Assembly (NCBI GenBank): GCA_020636435.1
Contig: JACJXX010000001.1
Span: forward strand, 806,001 to 870,000
Source: Lewinellaceae bacterium
GTDB taxonomy: Bacteria; Bacteroidota; Bacteroidia; Chitinophagales; Saprospiraceae
DNA: 64,000 nt
Reading direction: 5' to 3'
Below the pieces are notes generated by a model. That model was given only the letters and a program-made list of their open reading frames with translations, had not been told where the DNA came from and ran no database searches. This document shows positions 24,774 to 33,257 of this stretch, in pieces. The position numbers and the translations under genes were made by a program. The stretch's first letter is position 1; each line of letters starts with the position of its first letter.

Positions 24774-27272
24774 ATGAAACGCAGCTCTACCCTGCTATGC
24801 TTTGCCTTCTCCCTGCTTGCCACTCTCCAGAGCAGCGCCCAGGTTTTCCTGAAAGTAGACTTTGCAAGTGACAACCTGCCCAATGGCTGGACAACAGGAG
24901 ACCTGTCGGACAACGGCGTCACCTGGCAGATTTGCCCGGAGCCGGACGGCTGCGGGCTGGAAGGCCTGCCGAATATACTGGCGCACTTTAATTCCACCAC
25001 GGCATCCAACGGCTTTGTAGTGGCCAATTCCGACGCCAGAGGCAACCTGCCTGGCGACGGGCACATCAGCCAACTGACCAGCTCGGCGATCGATTGCAGC
25101 AACAAAAACAGGGTGTTCCTTCAGTTCCAGACAGCCATTGGCACCCTGAATAAAAGCCCCGCCAACAATGCCACCCTTCGGGTCACCTCTGGTTTAGGAC
25201 TTAAAGTGTACCGGCCATTTGCCATGCTGGAAACCAATGGCGTTCTCCAGACGGCCCCCATCCAGGAGCTGGCCAACGGCCAGGCCTACACCGTAACCCT
25301 GGACATCAGCGAGCGGGCCGCCGGCCAGCCGCAGGTCTACCTCGAATGGGAATGGCGCGGCAATTACGAATTTGCCTGGATCATCGACGACATCCTGCTG
25401 AGTACGGAAAACCCCGCCCGCCCGGACGATGCGGTCTATTACGAAAGCTTCGGCAATGGCAGCAACGGATGGACATCCAACCCGGTCTTCTCCCCCGATT
25501 CGCTTTGGAAATGGACGCCCTTCGGCGATGTGAGCAACGGCTTTGGCATCTCTTTTGCCGAACGGGACGCCTTCATCCATTCTCCAAGCGCTACCGACGG
25601 CGCCATGGCGTTCAACGCCGATTTTTTCAATACCGGAGGAGGCCCGCCGGGCCAGGGCATGCCGATAACGGCCTTCGTCTGCGAGCTGATCTCTCCGCCG
25701 ATCGACCTTTCCGGCGTGGAGTCCCCGCTGGCCCTGCAGTTCTCGCAGCTCGGATGGCTGGGAAACATCGCCAGCAGCGCGCCGCAGACCCAGGAAGGGG
25801 CGAGCTTCATCACCTCCTTTGCCTACAGCACCGACGGCGGGACGAACTGGAGCGACCCCATCGACGTCAATCCCTACCAGACGCCGGTCACCAGCTTCAA
25901 TTTCCGAAGCGTCCCGCCATTCAACAAACAAGCTTATTTTGATTTGCCCCCGGTGCAGGGCAGCAGCGACTTTCGCATCAAATTTACCTGGGCGGGCGAT
26001 TTCTACTTTTGGGTTCTGGATGATATTGCTCTGGTGGAAAGAGAAGCGCGCGATATGAAAGCCAACCGCAATTTCTTCGCCGTCACGCCCAACACGGTTA
26101 CCCCTGTAAGCCAGCTCCAGGATGAAGCCCTGCTTTGCGATGTGGTCAATATCGGAAGGGAAACCGCCAGGGAGGTGCGGCTGGAGGCTGTGGTCCGGAA
26201 AAAAGGCAGCAACGCTATAGTCTACGCCGACACTTTGTTCTACGGCGATATTCCCGTGGATTCCCTGGTGGAAAACGTCCTGTTCAACCGACGGCTGGAA
26301 GCGGTATCGCTTCAGGAAACCGGAGAATACGAAGCGTTTTACGCCGTAGGGCATAACCAGCCCGACGACAGGCCGCAGGATGACACCCTGCGCTGGCGCT
26401 TCAGAGTCTCTGATTTCACGTTTGCCAAGGAATTCGGCCCCACCCGGGATATTGCTCCTGCCGGGAGCAAATCCTATAGTTATGGAAATATTTTCTACGT
26501 CCCAAAGGGAGAAGGCTTCTTTGCTTGCGCCGCGAGTTTTGGCATTGCCAATAGCGCTCAACTGGCCAACCTGGGCGAAGACGTCACCCTTCTCTTTTAT
26601 CAATGGGATGGCGACCTGAACGAAGATGGCATGGCCAACATTGAAGAATACCAACTTTTATCATTCAACTCCCATGCATTCTCCGAACTCGACGGCACCG
26701 GCCTGATCCACCTTGCCATCTCAGAAGACGGCGTGAGCCAGCCCCTCCAGGACGATACGTACTATATGGTCGTGGTGCAATACGAATCCAACATCCTCAA
26801 CTGCTTTATGCAGGCTTCTGACACCATCGATTATCAGGCCGCCGGGTTCGTCAGCGATTCTCTGGGCCGCAGGCAATATTCCAGCGTGCTGGACGTCGGC
26901 AATACGGGCACTTACAACACCATTGGCTTCGGACCCAACATCGTGCCGGTAGTGCGTCTGCATCTGAGCCCCAGGGTGGATTGCCTATCCTCTGCCAACG
27001 AAGCGTTCGACAATAATGTGGTGGACTTAAAGCTTTCGCCTAACCCGGCTGGCGATTGGATGCGACTGCAACTGGATACCGGAAAAGCCTACCGCAATGC
27101 CTCGTTGGTGATAACCAGCCTGTCCGGGAAAATAGTCAGAAAGGAGTTCCTGGGTGATGTGGCCGGGGATTTACCCCCTCTCGATGTCAGCAAGGTTCCC
27201 CCGGGCGTCTATATCGTGAAGTTCCGGTCAAATGAATATACAGCGGTAGGGAAGCTGGCGGTACAGCGGTAA
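24774..27272 (+). CDS. Large secreted T9SS cargo protein
   Basis: Start at the ATG at 24774 (MKRSSTLLCFAFSLLATLQSSAQ), a clean signal peptide; an in-frame ATG lies 12 bp upstream. 832 residues. Two jelly-roll-like modules (residues about 25-210 and 225-420) each contain the repeated DDILLST/DDIALVE ending and GWT openings seen in surface adhesion domains. A middle region resembles CARDB/Fn3-like beta domains. The C-terminus (SPNPAGDWMRLQLDTGKAY, then PPGVYIVKFRSNEYTAVGKL) is a type A T9SS sorting domain, so the protein is exported through the type IX system and attached to or shed from the surface. No catalytic motif was recognised. Confidence 0.88.
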   Translation: MKRSSTLLCFAFSLLATLQSSAQVFLKVDFASDNLPNGWTTGDLSDNGVTWQICPEPDGCGLEGLPNILAHFNSTTASNGFVVANSDARGNLPGDGHISQLTSSAIDCSNKNRVFLQFQTAIGTLNKSPANNATLRVTSGLGLKVYRPFAMLETNGVLQTAPIQELANGQAYTVTLDISERAAGQPQVYLEWEWRGNYEFAWIIDDILLSTENPARPDDAVYYESFGNGSNGWTSNPVFSPDSLWKWTPFGDVSNGFGISFAERDAFIHSPSATDGAMAFNADFFNTGGGPPGQGMPITAFVCELISPPIDLSGVESPLALQFSQLGWLGNIASSAPQTQEGASFITSFAYSTDGGTNWSDPIDVNPYQTPVTSFNFRSVPPFNKQAYFDLPPVQGSSDFRIKFTWAGDFYFWVLDDIALVEREARDMKANRNFFAVTPNTVTPVSQLQDEALLCDVVNIGRETAREVRLEAVVRKKGSNAIVYADTLFYGDIPVDSLVENVLFNRRLEAVSLQETGEYEAFYAVGHNQPDDRPQDDTLRWRFRVSDFTFAKEFGPTRDIAPAGSKSYSYGNIFYVPKGEGFFACAASFGIANSAQLANLGEDVTLLFYQWDGDLNEDGMANIEEYQLLSFNSHAFSELDGTGLIHLAISEDGVSQPLQDDTYYMVVVQYESNILNCFMQASDTIDYQAAGFVSDSLGRRQYSSVLDVGNTGTYNTIGFGPNIVPVVRLHLSPRVDCLSSANEAFDNNVVDLKLSPNPAGDWMRLQLDTGKAYRNASLVITSLSGKIVRKEFLGDVAGDLPPLDVSKVPPGVYIVKFRSNEYTAVGKLAVQR

Positions 27273-27287
27273 CCATTCGCTACGCCG

Positions 27288-27599
27288 TCAGAAAAAGAGC
27301 ACTGGAAAAAGCACGGTATGTTTCCCAACCTCAACCCGATAAAAATGAAGCCCCGAACGCAATCCGGCTGTCCAGTTGAAAGTATAATCGCCCTGTTCCA
27401 TTTTGCCCCTGGTAACGGTATCCACTATTCTGCCGTTCAGGTCCACCACCTCGATGGAGACAAAACCGCCGACAGCAACGGATAAGTGGAGCTGCGCTTC
27501 TTCAGAAACGGGATTGAGATATTGCACCTCAAAAGGCTTACCTTTTACATCAGTTACAGGAGATGCCAAAGAAAAAACGGAGTGGAGCCACCGAAGCAT
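27288..27599 (-). pseudogene. Orphan T9SS sorting-domain remnant
   Basis: About 80 residues read as a T9SS C-terminal domain: FEVQYLNPVSEEAQLHLSV, VVDLNGRIVDTV, then GLHFYRVEVGKHTVLFPVLF and stop. There is no signal peptide or passenger domain upstream; the frame instead overlaps the start of the next plus-strand gene by 37 bp. It therefore looks like the surviving tail of a deleted secreted protein rather than a functional gene. Confidence 0.6.
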
Positions 27600-28702
27600 G
27601 GAAGAAAGCTTTCGGAAACGAGCAAATCAACCCTGCCGGACGCTACTGCAAAAAGATCAGCCAGGCTATAGAGGAGGAGGTAGGCGAAGTGCTGCATAAG
27701 GATACCATCCGAAATTTCCTGCGCGGCAACAATGACCCTCAACCCCGTATCAGAGACATTTACGCCACTTTTGTTTTAGAAGGAAACGAAGAGCGGCCCT
27801 GCACCTACAACGACTTCATCCTCCATATTAAGGAAGAAGACAGCACCGCCGGCGAAGAAAAGAAGCGCCCCCGCCTCCCCGTGTTAACCCGGATGGCCGG
27901 GTGCCGCACAATGAGCGTTGCTGCCCTCATCATTGCAATAATAGCCATACTGGGCACAGCAGGCTTTTCCTTCCTGCTCAGCGGCTCCGAGCCGAGCAGC
28001 ATATCTTACCGCTTTACCCATTCCAACCTGGAACAGCTGGAAGCCGACGGCTGGTTCCTCTTTCCCGATTCTATTGACTACGACTTGTGGGGGCGATATC
28101 CAAACAGCGGGTACCTGACCATGGAAACTTTTCCCGGGGATTCCTATCTGGACAACAGAGAGTATAAGCCCTGGGTGATCAATATTTTGGCCCGTGCGTT
28201 TGAGTGTGGCGACTGTTGCGAAATTGAAGTCAAGGTCACTGGCTTTACTCCCTGGCAACGCTACCAGCAGGCGGACTTTTTCCTTTTCTATGAAGACGAA
28301 GCCGTCCCCAGCTTCCGGATGGGTTATGGATTCGCAGGTTCAGTTGTAGCTACCGACGCGTTTATCAGGGATGATATCTACTCCAACCGGTCTTTCTTTC
28401 CACCGCACTACATTGGGCGGACAAGAATCCTTTCGGGCCGGGATATTGACGCGAAAGTATCGCTCGATTCTGTGGTTCTTAAGATTAGGATACAAGACGG
28501 CCAATACTTCCTGCTTCACAAAGTGAACGATGGAGGCTTTATTCCTTTGCGTAGCCAGTCACTGGATTTTCCGCCCCCCCGCTACATCGGCCTGGCGGCC
28601 TTCCAGGGGCGGCCGGAAATCCCCTACCCTGTCTACCCGCAAGCGGATACCATCCCGGCGCATTTTGAGTACGTGAGGATCAGGCCTTGCGGGGAGGAGT
28701 AA
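27563..28702 (+). CDS. Putative membrane-tethered regulator with extracytoplasmic beta domain
   Basis: 379 residues in three parts. Residues 1-90 are cytoplasmic, basic and helical; the segment DTIRNFLRGNNDPQPRIRDIYATFVLEG, then TYNDFILH, resembles a small helix-turn-helix-like domain found at the start of many Bacteroidota signalling proteins (my recollection, not a search). One membrane helix follows (VAALIIAIIAILGTAGFSFLL). Residues about 150-379 look like a concanavalin/laminin-G-like beta-sandwich with a CGDCCEIEV stretch. The layout resembles ToxR/CadC-type one-component regulators that read an outside ligand directly. The function is inferred from architecture only. Confidence 0.75.
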   Translation: MPKKKRSGATEAWKKAFGNEQINPAGRYCKKISQAIEEEVGEVLHKDTIRNFLRGNNDPQPRIRDIYATFVLEGNEERPCTYNDFILHIKEEDSTAGEEKKRPRLPVLTRMAGCRTMSVAALIIAIIAILGTAGFSFLLSGSEPSSISYRFTHSNLEQLEADGWFLFPDSIDYDLWGRYPNSGYLTMETFPGDSYLDNREYKPWVINILARAFECGDCCEIEVKVTGFTPWQRYQQADFFLFYEDEAVPSFRMGYGFAGSVVATDAFIRDDIYSNRSFFPPHYIGRTRILSGRDIDAKVSLDSVVLKIRIQDGQYFLLHKVNDGGFIPLRSQSLDFPPPRYIGLAAFQGRPEIPYPVYPQADTIPAHFEYVRIRPCGEE

Positions 28703-28884
28703 TCAGGCGCTCCCTGCTCTTGCCTCCGGATTGAAGTTCCGGGGCAGTTATTCCAACGCCGGGAGCAACATGCCGTTAAGGCTACCCGTCTAACGCTGGA
28801 CAACTAAGCCGTTGTTCGTTGTCTGTTGACCGTTGTTCGGCATTTCAACTCATTGATCGTCAATAAATTGCACTGTGTTGGAAC
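28703..28884. other. Spacer before a nested pair of mobile elements
   Basis: No gene. Contains a GTTGTTCG-rich short inverted stretch (about 28809-28842). The remaining 680 bp up to valS are mostly the two hairpin elements described next. Confidence 0.5.
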
Positions 28885-28927
28885 ATAACTTCTCAATAAA
28901 TAGGAATGAAACCTGTCGTCCCTACAG

Positions 28928-29298
28928 GCTACGGTTTACACACATCTTTACGAAATGTTGATATCCAGAGTCCCGGAGGGACGAAAGCTCGTTGCCAGGG
29001 CCACAGGCCCTGGTTTAAAAGCCAGGCAGCCAGAGAGTCCTGCCCCAAAGGGGCCACTGTGTGGTAAGGACGACAGATTTGCGCGATGAGAACCCGGGAA
29101 AATTGCCCCACCGGGCCCCGAATCTGTCGCTCTTACAGAGCTCTCTTGGCTTCACATAGCTATCCAGGGCCTGGCGGCCCTGGCAAGGGGCTATCATCCC
29201 TACGGGATTGAGACCAGGAGCCGCCGGGCAAAGCACTACAGTCCGGCGGCTGTCAGCCCACTGGAAAAACTGGCGTAAACTTATGTGTAAACCGTAGC
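28928..29298. mobile_element. 371-bp nested hairpin element with 7-bp target duplication
   Basis: Ends GCTACGGTTTACACA and TGTGTAAACCGTAGC are perfect 15-bp inverted repeats. CCTACAG lies on both sides (28921-28927 and 29299-29305), and joining these flanks recreates the hairpin present in the uninterrupted copy at 8923-9066, which proves the insertion. The interior is again hairpins: GTCCCGGAGGGAC, CCAGGGCCACAGGCCCTGG, GCCCCAAAGGGGC and a GCCGCCGG stem. No ORF of substance. Confidence 0.88.
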
Positions 29299-29342
29299 CC
29301 TACAGGACTCCAACAACGCTAAACCCCATTTCCAGGGCCTCA

Positions 29343-29360
29343 TCCCGTTGGCAAACGGGA
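29343..29360. repeat. 18-bp palindrome replacing a hairpin arm
   Basis: TCCCGTTGGCAAACGGGA has perfect 7-bp arms. Compared with the 8923-9066 copy, it stands where about 11 bp including the GGCCCTGG arm should be. It is related to the palindrome at 2426-2445. Confidence 0.7.
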
Positions 29361-29560
29361 GCAACGGCCTTTCGTCCTTACAGGACTGGCCGCAAAACGA
29401 CATTTATTGAGAAGCTACTGTTGGAACCAAACAACAATCAACTGGCAACCAATAACTGTCCAAGCTTAGACTGGTGGCCGCCGTTAATAGTTATTGGTTA
29501 ATAACCAGCGCTTTATGGCGATGTCAGGCGCAGTAACTAATAACTGTCCTCGCACCCCCC

Positions 29561-32272
29561 CTACCCCAATTGCCCCAGCGCCTCCTCCAAACTCCTGATC
29601 TTCGACTCCCCGTCGGCCAGCTTCTGGCGCTCCTTGTCCACAACAGGCGCAGGAGCGTTATTGACGAAGCGCTCGTTGCCCAATTTTTTCATCACCGACT
29701 GTACGAAGCCCTGGTAGCGCTCCAGTTCCTTTTGCAGGCGTTCGCGCTCTTCTTCTATGTTGATTTCCTGGTCGAGTTCCAGGAAAAACTTGTCTTTTCC
29801 GGAAAGGAAGGACACGCTGTTCTCGATCTCGTCTTTGGTGAACTCCAGTACCTCCAGGTTGGCCATTTTGATGATCATTTCCTTGAGGCCGTTCAGTTCC
29901 AGCAGATGGCGGGCACCTTTGGTATCCTCGACGTATAATTTCAGCAGGTCCTTCATTTTGATGCCTTTATTGTTGCGGACCTCCCGCACGTTGGCGACCA
30001 CTACCTTGGCTTCCTCCACCCGGTCGATCAAATCCTGGCTGTAGGCCTTTGGCCGGGGATATCGGCTGATGATGCAATCTTCGCCTTCGGCCCGGCTGCG
30101 CAGCTGGTGCCAAATCTCTTCGGTAACGAAGGGCATAAAGGGGTGCAGCACGGTCATGAGCCGTTCGAAAAGGCTGATGGCTTCCTCGTAGGTTTCCCGG
30201 TCAATAGGTTCGCCGTATTCCGGCTTGATCATTTCCAGGAACCAGCTGCAGAAGTCGTCCCAGATGAGCTTGTACAGGGTCATGATGGTGTCCGAAAGGC
30301 GGAATTCGGCGAAGTTGGCCTCGATCTTTTCGATGGACTGGCTGAGTTTTTCCTCCATCCACTCCGCAGCCAGGCGGTTGATGGCGCTGGCCTTGCCTTC
30401 CCGGATTTCCCAGCCCTGGACCAGGCGCAGGGCGTTCCACATTTTATTGCAGAAGTTGCGGCCCTGTTCGCACAGGCGGCTCTCGTTGAGAATCTCCCTG
30501 GTTTCCGGGTCGAACGGCGCATCGAAGATGATATCATTGCCAGCTGCGGCGCTGGACAACAGGCCGAAGCGGACGCCGTCGGCGCCGTATTGTTCGATCA
30601 GTTCCAGCGCATCCGGAGAATTGCCCAGCGATTTGCTCATCTTCTTGCGGTGCGAATCGCGCACCATGCCCGTGAAATAAACGTGGTGGAAGGGTTGAGC
30701 CCCCTTTTCCTTCACAAACTGTTCGCCCAACAGCTCGGGCGCCCATTCGTAACCCATCATGATCATGCGGGCCACCCAGAAGAATATAATGTCCCAGGCC
30801 GTCACCAGCACGTTGGTCGGATAGTAGTAGCGGAGTTCCTCCTGGTTTTCGAAGCCATCGAAAACGGAGATGGGCCAGAGCTGAGAGGAGAACCAGGTAT
30901 CCAGCACGTCTTCGTCCTGGTGCAGGTCTTCGATCTTCAATTCGGGTTCGCCCAGTTCTTTGCGGGCCTGTTCCAGGGCCTCTTCGGCCGTTTCGGCGAC
31001 GAAAAATTTATCCTCGCAATACCAGGCCGGTATGCGCTGCCCCCACCACAGTTGCCGGGAGATGCACCAGTCGCGGATGTTCTCTTCGTTGAGCCAGCTG
31101 TTGAACATGTTCCAGAAGTGGCCGGGGTGGAACTTCACCGCGCCGCTTTCCACGGCATTCAGCGCCGTGCGGGCGAAGCCTTTCATGTCCACGAACCACT
31201 GCAGCGTCAGGCGGGGCTCCACGATGGCGTCGGTGCGCTCGGAGCGGCCTACTTTATTGCGGTAATCTTCAATTTTGACGATGTGCCCGGCCTCTTCCAG
31301 GTCTTTGACGATCAGCTTGCGCGCCTTGAACCGGTCTTCGCCGAGGTACAACTGCGCCGCTTCGCTCATGGTGCCGTCCTCGTTGAGCACGTCGACCACT
31401 TCCAGTTGGTGGCGCTGGCCGATCTCGTAATCGTTGGGGTCGTGGGCGGGAGTAATCTTCAGGGCGCCGGTGCCGAACTCCTGCTCTACATACGTGTCCT
31501 GAATGATGGGGATGGAACGGTTGATCAGGGGCACCAGGGCGCGTTTGCCTTGGAGGCGCTGATAGCGGTCGTCATCGGGATGGATGGCAATCGCCGTATC
31601 GCCCAGAATGGTCTCGGGGCGTACCGTAGCGATGGTAATCCATTCATCATCTGTCCCTTCGATTTTATAGCGGACGTAGTACAACCGGGAATTCTCCTCT
31701 TTGTAAAGGACCTCTTCGTTGGAAAGCACCGTTTTGGCCTCCGGGTCCCAATTGGTGATGCGCAGGCCGCGGTACACTTTGCCCTCGCGGTACAGGCGGA
31801 CGAAAGTCTTGAGCACCGCCTCCGACATTTTGGGCTCCATGGTGAAACGGGTGCGCTGCCAGTCGCAGGAAGCTCCCAGTTTCTGCAGCTGGTCCAGGAT
31901 GATGCCGCCGTATTTGTCTTTCCACTCGAAAGCGTAGTTCATGAACTCCTCCCGGCTGATATCCGATTTTTTGATGCCGCGGGCGCGCAGCATCTTCACC
32001 ACTTTGGCTTCCGTGGCGATGGAAGCGTGGTCGGTACCCGGCACCCAGCAGGCGTTCTTGCCGTCCAGCCGCGCCTTGCGGATGAGGATGTCCTGAATGG
32101 TGTTGTTCAGCATGTGCCCCATGTGCAGCACGCCGGTCACGTTGGGAGGCGGTATGACGATGGTGAAGGGCTCCCGCTCATCGGGCTCCGAATGGAAGTA
32201 GTTTTTTTCCATCCAGTGCTTGTACCATTTGTCTTCGGTTTCCTGGGGGTTGTACCTTGTAGAGAGTTCCAT
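29561..32272 (-). CDS. valS: Valyl-tRNA synthetase
   Basis: The frame opens at 32356, but the ATG at 32272 (MELSTRYNPQETEDKWYKHW) is where the family begins; 903 residues. PPPNVTGVLHMGHM is the HIGH-type motif and KKMSKSLGNSPDALE the KMSKS motif. The editing domain, DALRP-like anticodon domain (WDDFCSWFLEMIKPEY) and C-terminal coiled coil (about the last 65 residues, starting FFLELDQEINIEEER) follow in order. It charges tRNA-Val in the cytoplasm. No T-box or leader peptide was recognised. A 776-residue frame on the opposite strand is a shadow of this gene. Confidence 0.97.
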   Translation of the reverse strand: MELSTRYNPQETEDKWYKHWMEKNYFHSEPDEREPFTIVIPPPNVTGVLHMGHMLNNTIQDILIRKARLDGKNACWVPGTDHASIATEAKVVKMLRARGIKKSDISREEFMNYAFEWKDKYGGIILDQLQKLGASCDWQRTRFTMEPKMSEAVLKTFVRLYREGKVYRGLRITNWDPEAKTVLSNEEVLYKEENSRLYYVRYKIEGTDDEWITIATVRPETILGDTAIAIHPDDDRYQRLQGKRALVPLINRSIPIIQDTYVEQEFGTGALKITPAHDPNDYEIGQRHQLEVVDVLNEDGTMSEAAQLYLGEDRFKARKLIVKDLEEAGHIVKIEDYRNKVGRSERTDAIVEPRLTLQWFVDMKGFARTALNAVESGAVKFHPGHFWNMFNSWLNEENIRDWCISRQLWWGQRIPAWYCEDKFFVAETAEEALEQARKELGEPELKIEDLHQDEDVLDTWFSSQLWPISVFDGFENQEELRYYYPTNVLVTAWDIIFFWVARMIMMGYEWAPELLGEQFVKEKGAQPFHHVYFTGMVRDSHRKKMSKSLGNSPDALELIEQYGADGVRFGLLSSAAAGNDIIFDAPFDPETREILNESRLCEQGRNFCNKMWNALRLVQGWEIREGKASAINRLAAEWMEEKLSQSIEKIEANFAEFRLSDTIMTLYKLIWDDFCSWFLEMIKPEYGEPIDRETYEEAISLFERLMTVLHPFMPFVTEEIWHQLRSRAEGEDCIISRYPRPKAYSQDLIDRVEEAKVVVANVREVRNNKGIKMKDLLKLYVEDTKGARHLLELNGLKEMIIKMANLEVLEFTKDEIENSVSFLSGKDKFFLELDQEINIEEERERLQKELERYQGFVQSVMKKLGNERFVNNAPAPVVDKERQKLADGESKIRSLEEALGQLG

Positions 32273-32351
32273 AACTGCTGTATTGTTGAAACCAATCCGG
32301 AAAATCGAGTTCGGCATTTTGATGGCCAAAACTACCAACTTTTGTTTAGAT

Positions 32352-32434
32352 TCCACCCCCTGCCCCCCGCCAGCGGGGGAAAACGCACCACCAGACCGGA
32401 GAAAATGTCCCCCGCTGGCGGATTAGGGGGTGGA
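32352..32434. repeat. Imperfect 83-bp inverted repeat upstream of valS
   Basis: TCCACCCCCTGCCCCCCGCC on the left pairs with GGCGGATTAGGGGGTGGA on the right, each arm also holding a GCCAGCGGGGG or CCCCCGCTGGC unit. The unit CCCCCGCCAGCGGGGG recurs at 52394-52625, where it has been split by a mobile element. It could fold into a long hairpin in the valS leader. Confidence 0.65.
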
Positions 32435-32520
32435 TGAAATAATATTTCGCATCAAAATTTCCGGACTAACCTCATTATTGTTTTACGATGAATATTCTAA
32501 AATGCTGCAAAGATAAATTT

Positions 32521-33138
32521 TTATTCCACCCATACCTCCCCAAATTTCAACTGCAAGACTTCCTTCTCCCCTTCCTCATTGATGGCAACGATATAAAAAT
32601 TGCTGTAATCCCGCTCATCGATTCGTTCCAGCACTCCATCGGCAACCAGCCGGTTGACCAGGTCGGGCGTGGTATTGGAATGGCCGACGACCAGGACGGA
32701 CTGCCCCCGGTATTTCCGGCGCAGGCGCAGAGCAAAGGTGGTGAGTTCATCCCCTTCATACAACTCCACCTCCAGCCCTTTTTCCCGGGCCGCCGGCTGC
32801 GCGGTCTCCTGAGTGCGCTTGTATTCGGTAGCGAAAACAGCATCCAGGGGCAATTCCTTAAAAATATGGGCAAGCAGTTGAGCCCGCTTTACCCCCTGGA
32901 AAGTAAGGGTGGGGTCGGAACCGTAGCCTTTTTCAGCGTGGCGCACCAGGAATATCCGGGTCACATCTTCCTGGCCGGCGAACGGCAGCGCCACCGTTTG
33001 CCCGTTATTGAACTTTATGTGTTCGGGGGTAATGGACTGGATGGATACCGGCTGCGGCTGCCTCAACAAGGGAGGAGTGCAGGCTGCCAGGGCCAGCAAT
33101 AATAGCAAGAGGATATTCAGCCGGAAACGATGAGGCAT
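32521..33138 (-). CDS. Histidine-phosphatase-superfamily lipoprotein
   Basis: The ATG at 33138 (MPHRFRLNILLLLLLALAACT) is preferred to the one at 33168 because it gives a lipoprotein signal with LAAC lipobox; 205 residues. IFLVRHAEKGYGSDPTLTFQG carries the RHG-type catalytic His and the phosphate-binding Arg. EYKRTQETAQ and VVGHSNTTPDLV supply the second Arg and the second catalytic His. The enzyme removes phosphate from an unknown substrate outside the cytoplasm. It lies between lysA and valS on the same strand, without an obvious functional link. Confidence 0.9.
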   Translation of the reverse strand: MPHRFRLNILLLLLLALAACTPPLLRQPQPVSIQSITPEHIKFNNGQTVALPFAGQEDVTRIFLVRHAEKGYGSDPTLTFQGVKRAQLLAHIFKELPLDAVFATEYKRTQETAQPAAREKGLEVELYEGDELTTFALRLRRKYRGQSVLVVGHSNTTPDLVNRLVADGVLERIDERDYSNFYIVAINEEGEKEVLQLKFGEVWVE

Positions 33139-33257
33139 GGTGGTGTATTTTCCCGCAAATATAAGCACTGGCCGGCAACCGTACGCGGAAGTGGATAACA
33201 GAAATAAAATGGAAATAAGATTTTCCAGATTTTGAAAATCCGGAAAATCTATAGGGC

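Larger units (their letters stand above)
28885..29418. mobile_element. Second copy of the TAACTTCTCAATA element, interrupted by another element
   Basis: Ends ATAACTTCTCAATAAAT and ATTTATTGAGAAGCTAC are inverted repeats, flanked on both sides by TGTTGGAAC (28876-28884 and 29419-29427). Minus the nested 371-bp insertion and its duplication, the sequence follows the reverse complement of 8923-9066 closely, including GTTTAGCG-type core and both GTCCTGTAAGGAC hairpins. The right arm of its central CCAGGGCC hairpin has been replaced by an unrelated palindrome (29343-29360). Confidence 0.9.

Noticed and set aside
25194..26654. 486-residue minus-strand frame inside the T9SS cargo gene
   Set aside because: Antisense shadow; no domain, and the plus-strand frame has signal peptide and sorting domain.
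30107..32437. 776-residue open frame on the plus strand opposite valS
   Set aside because: Fully antisense to a well-conserved synthetase gene, compositionally a codon shadow (rich in V, F, H, Q), and no recognisable domain.
32273..32520. T-box or other riboswitch upstream of valS
   Set aside because: Only a symmetrical GC-rich inverted repeat is seen, with no T-box sequence or specifier structure.
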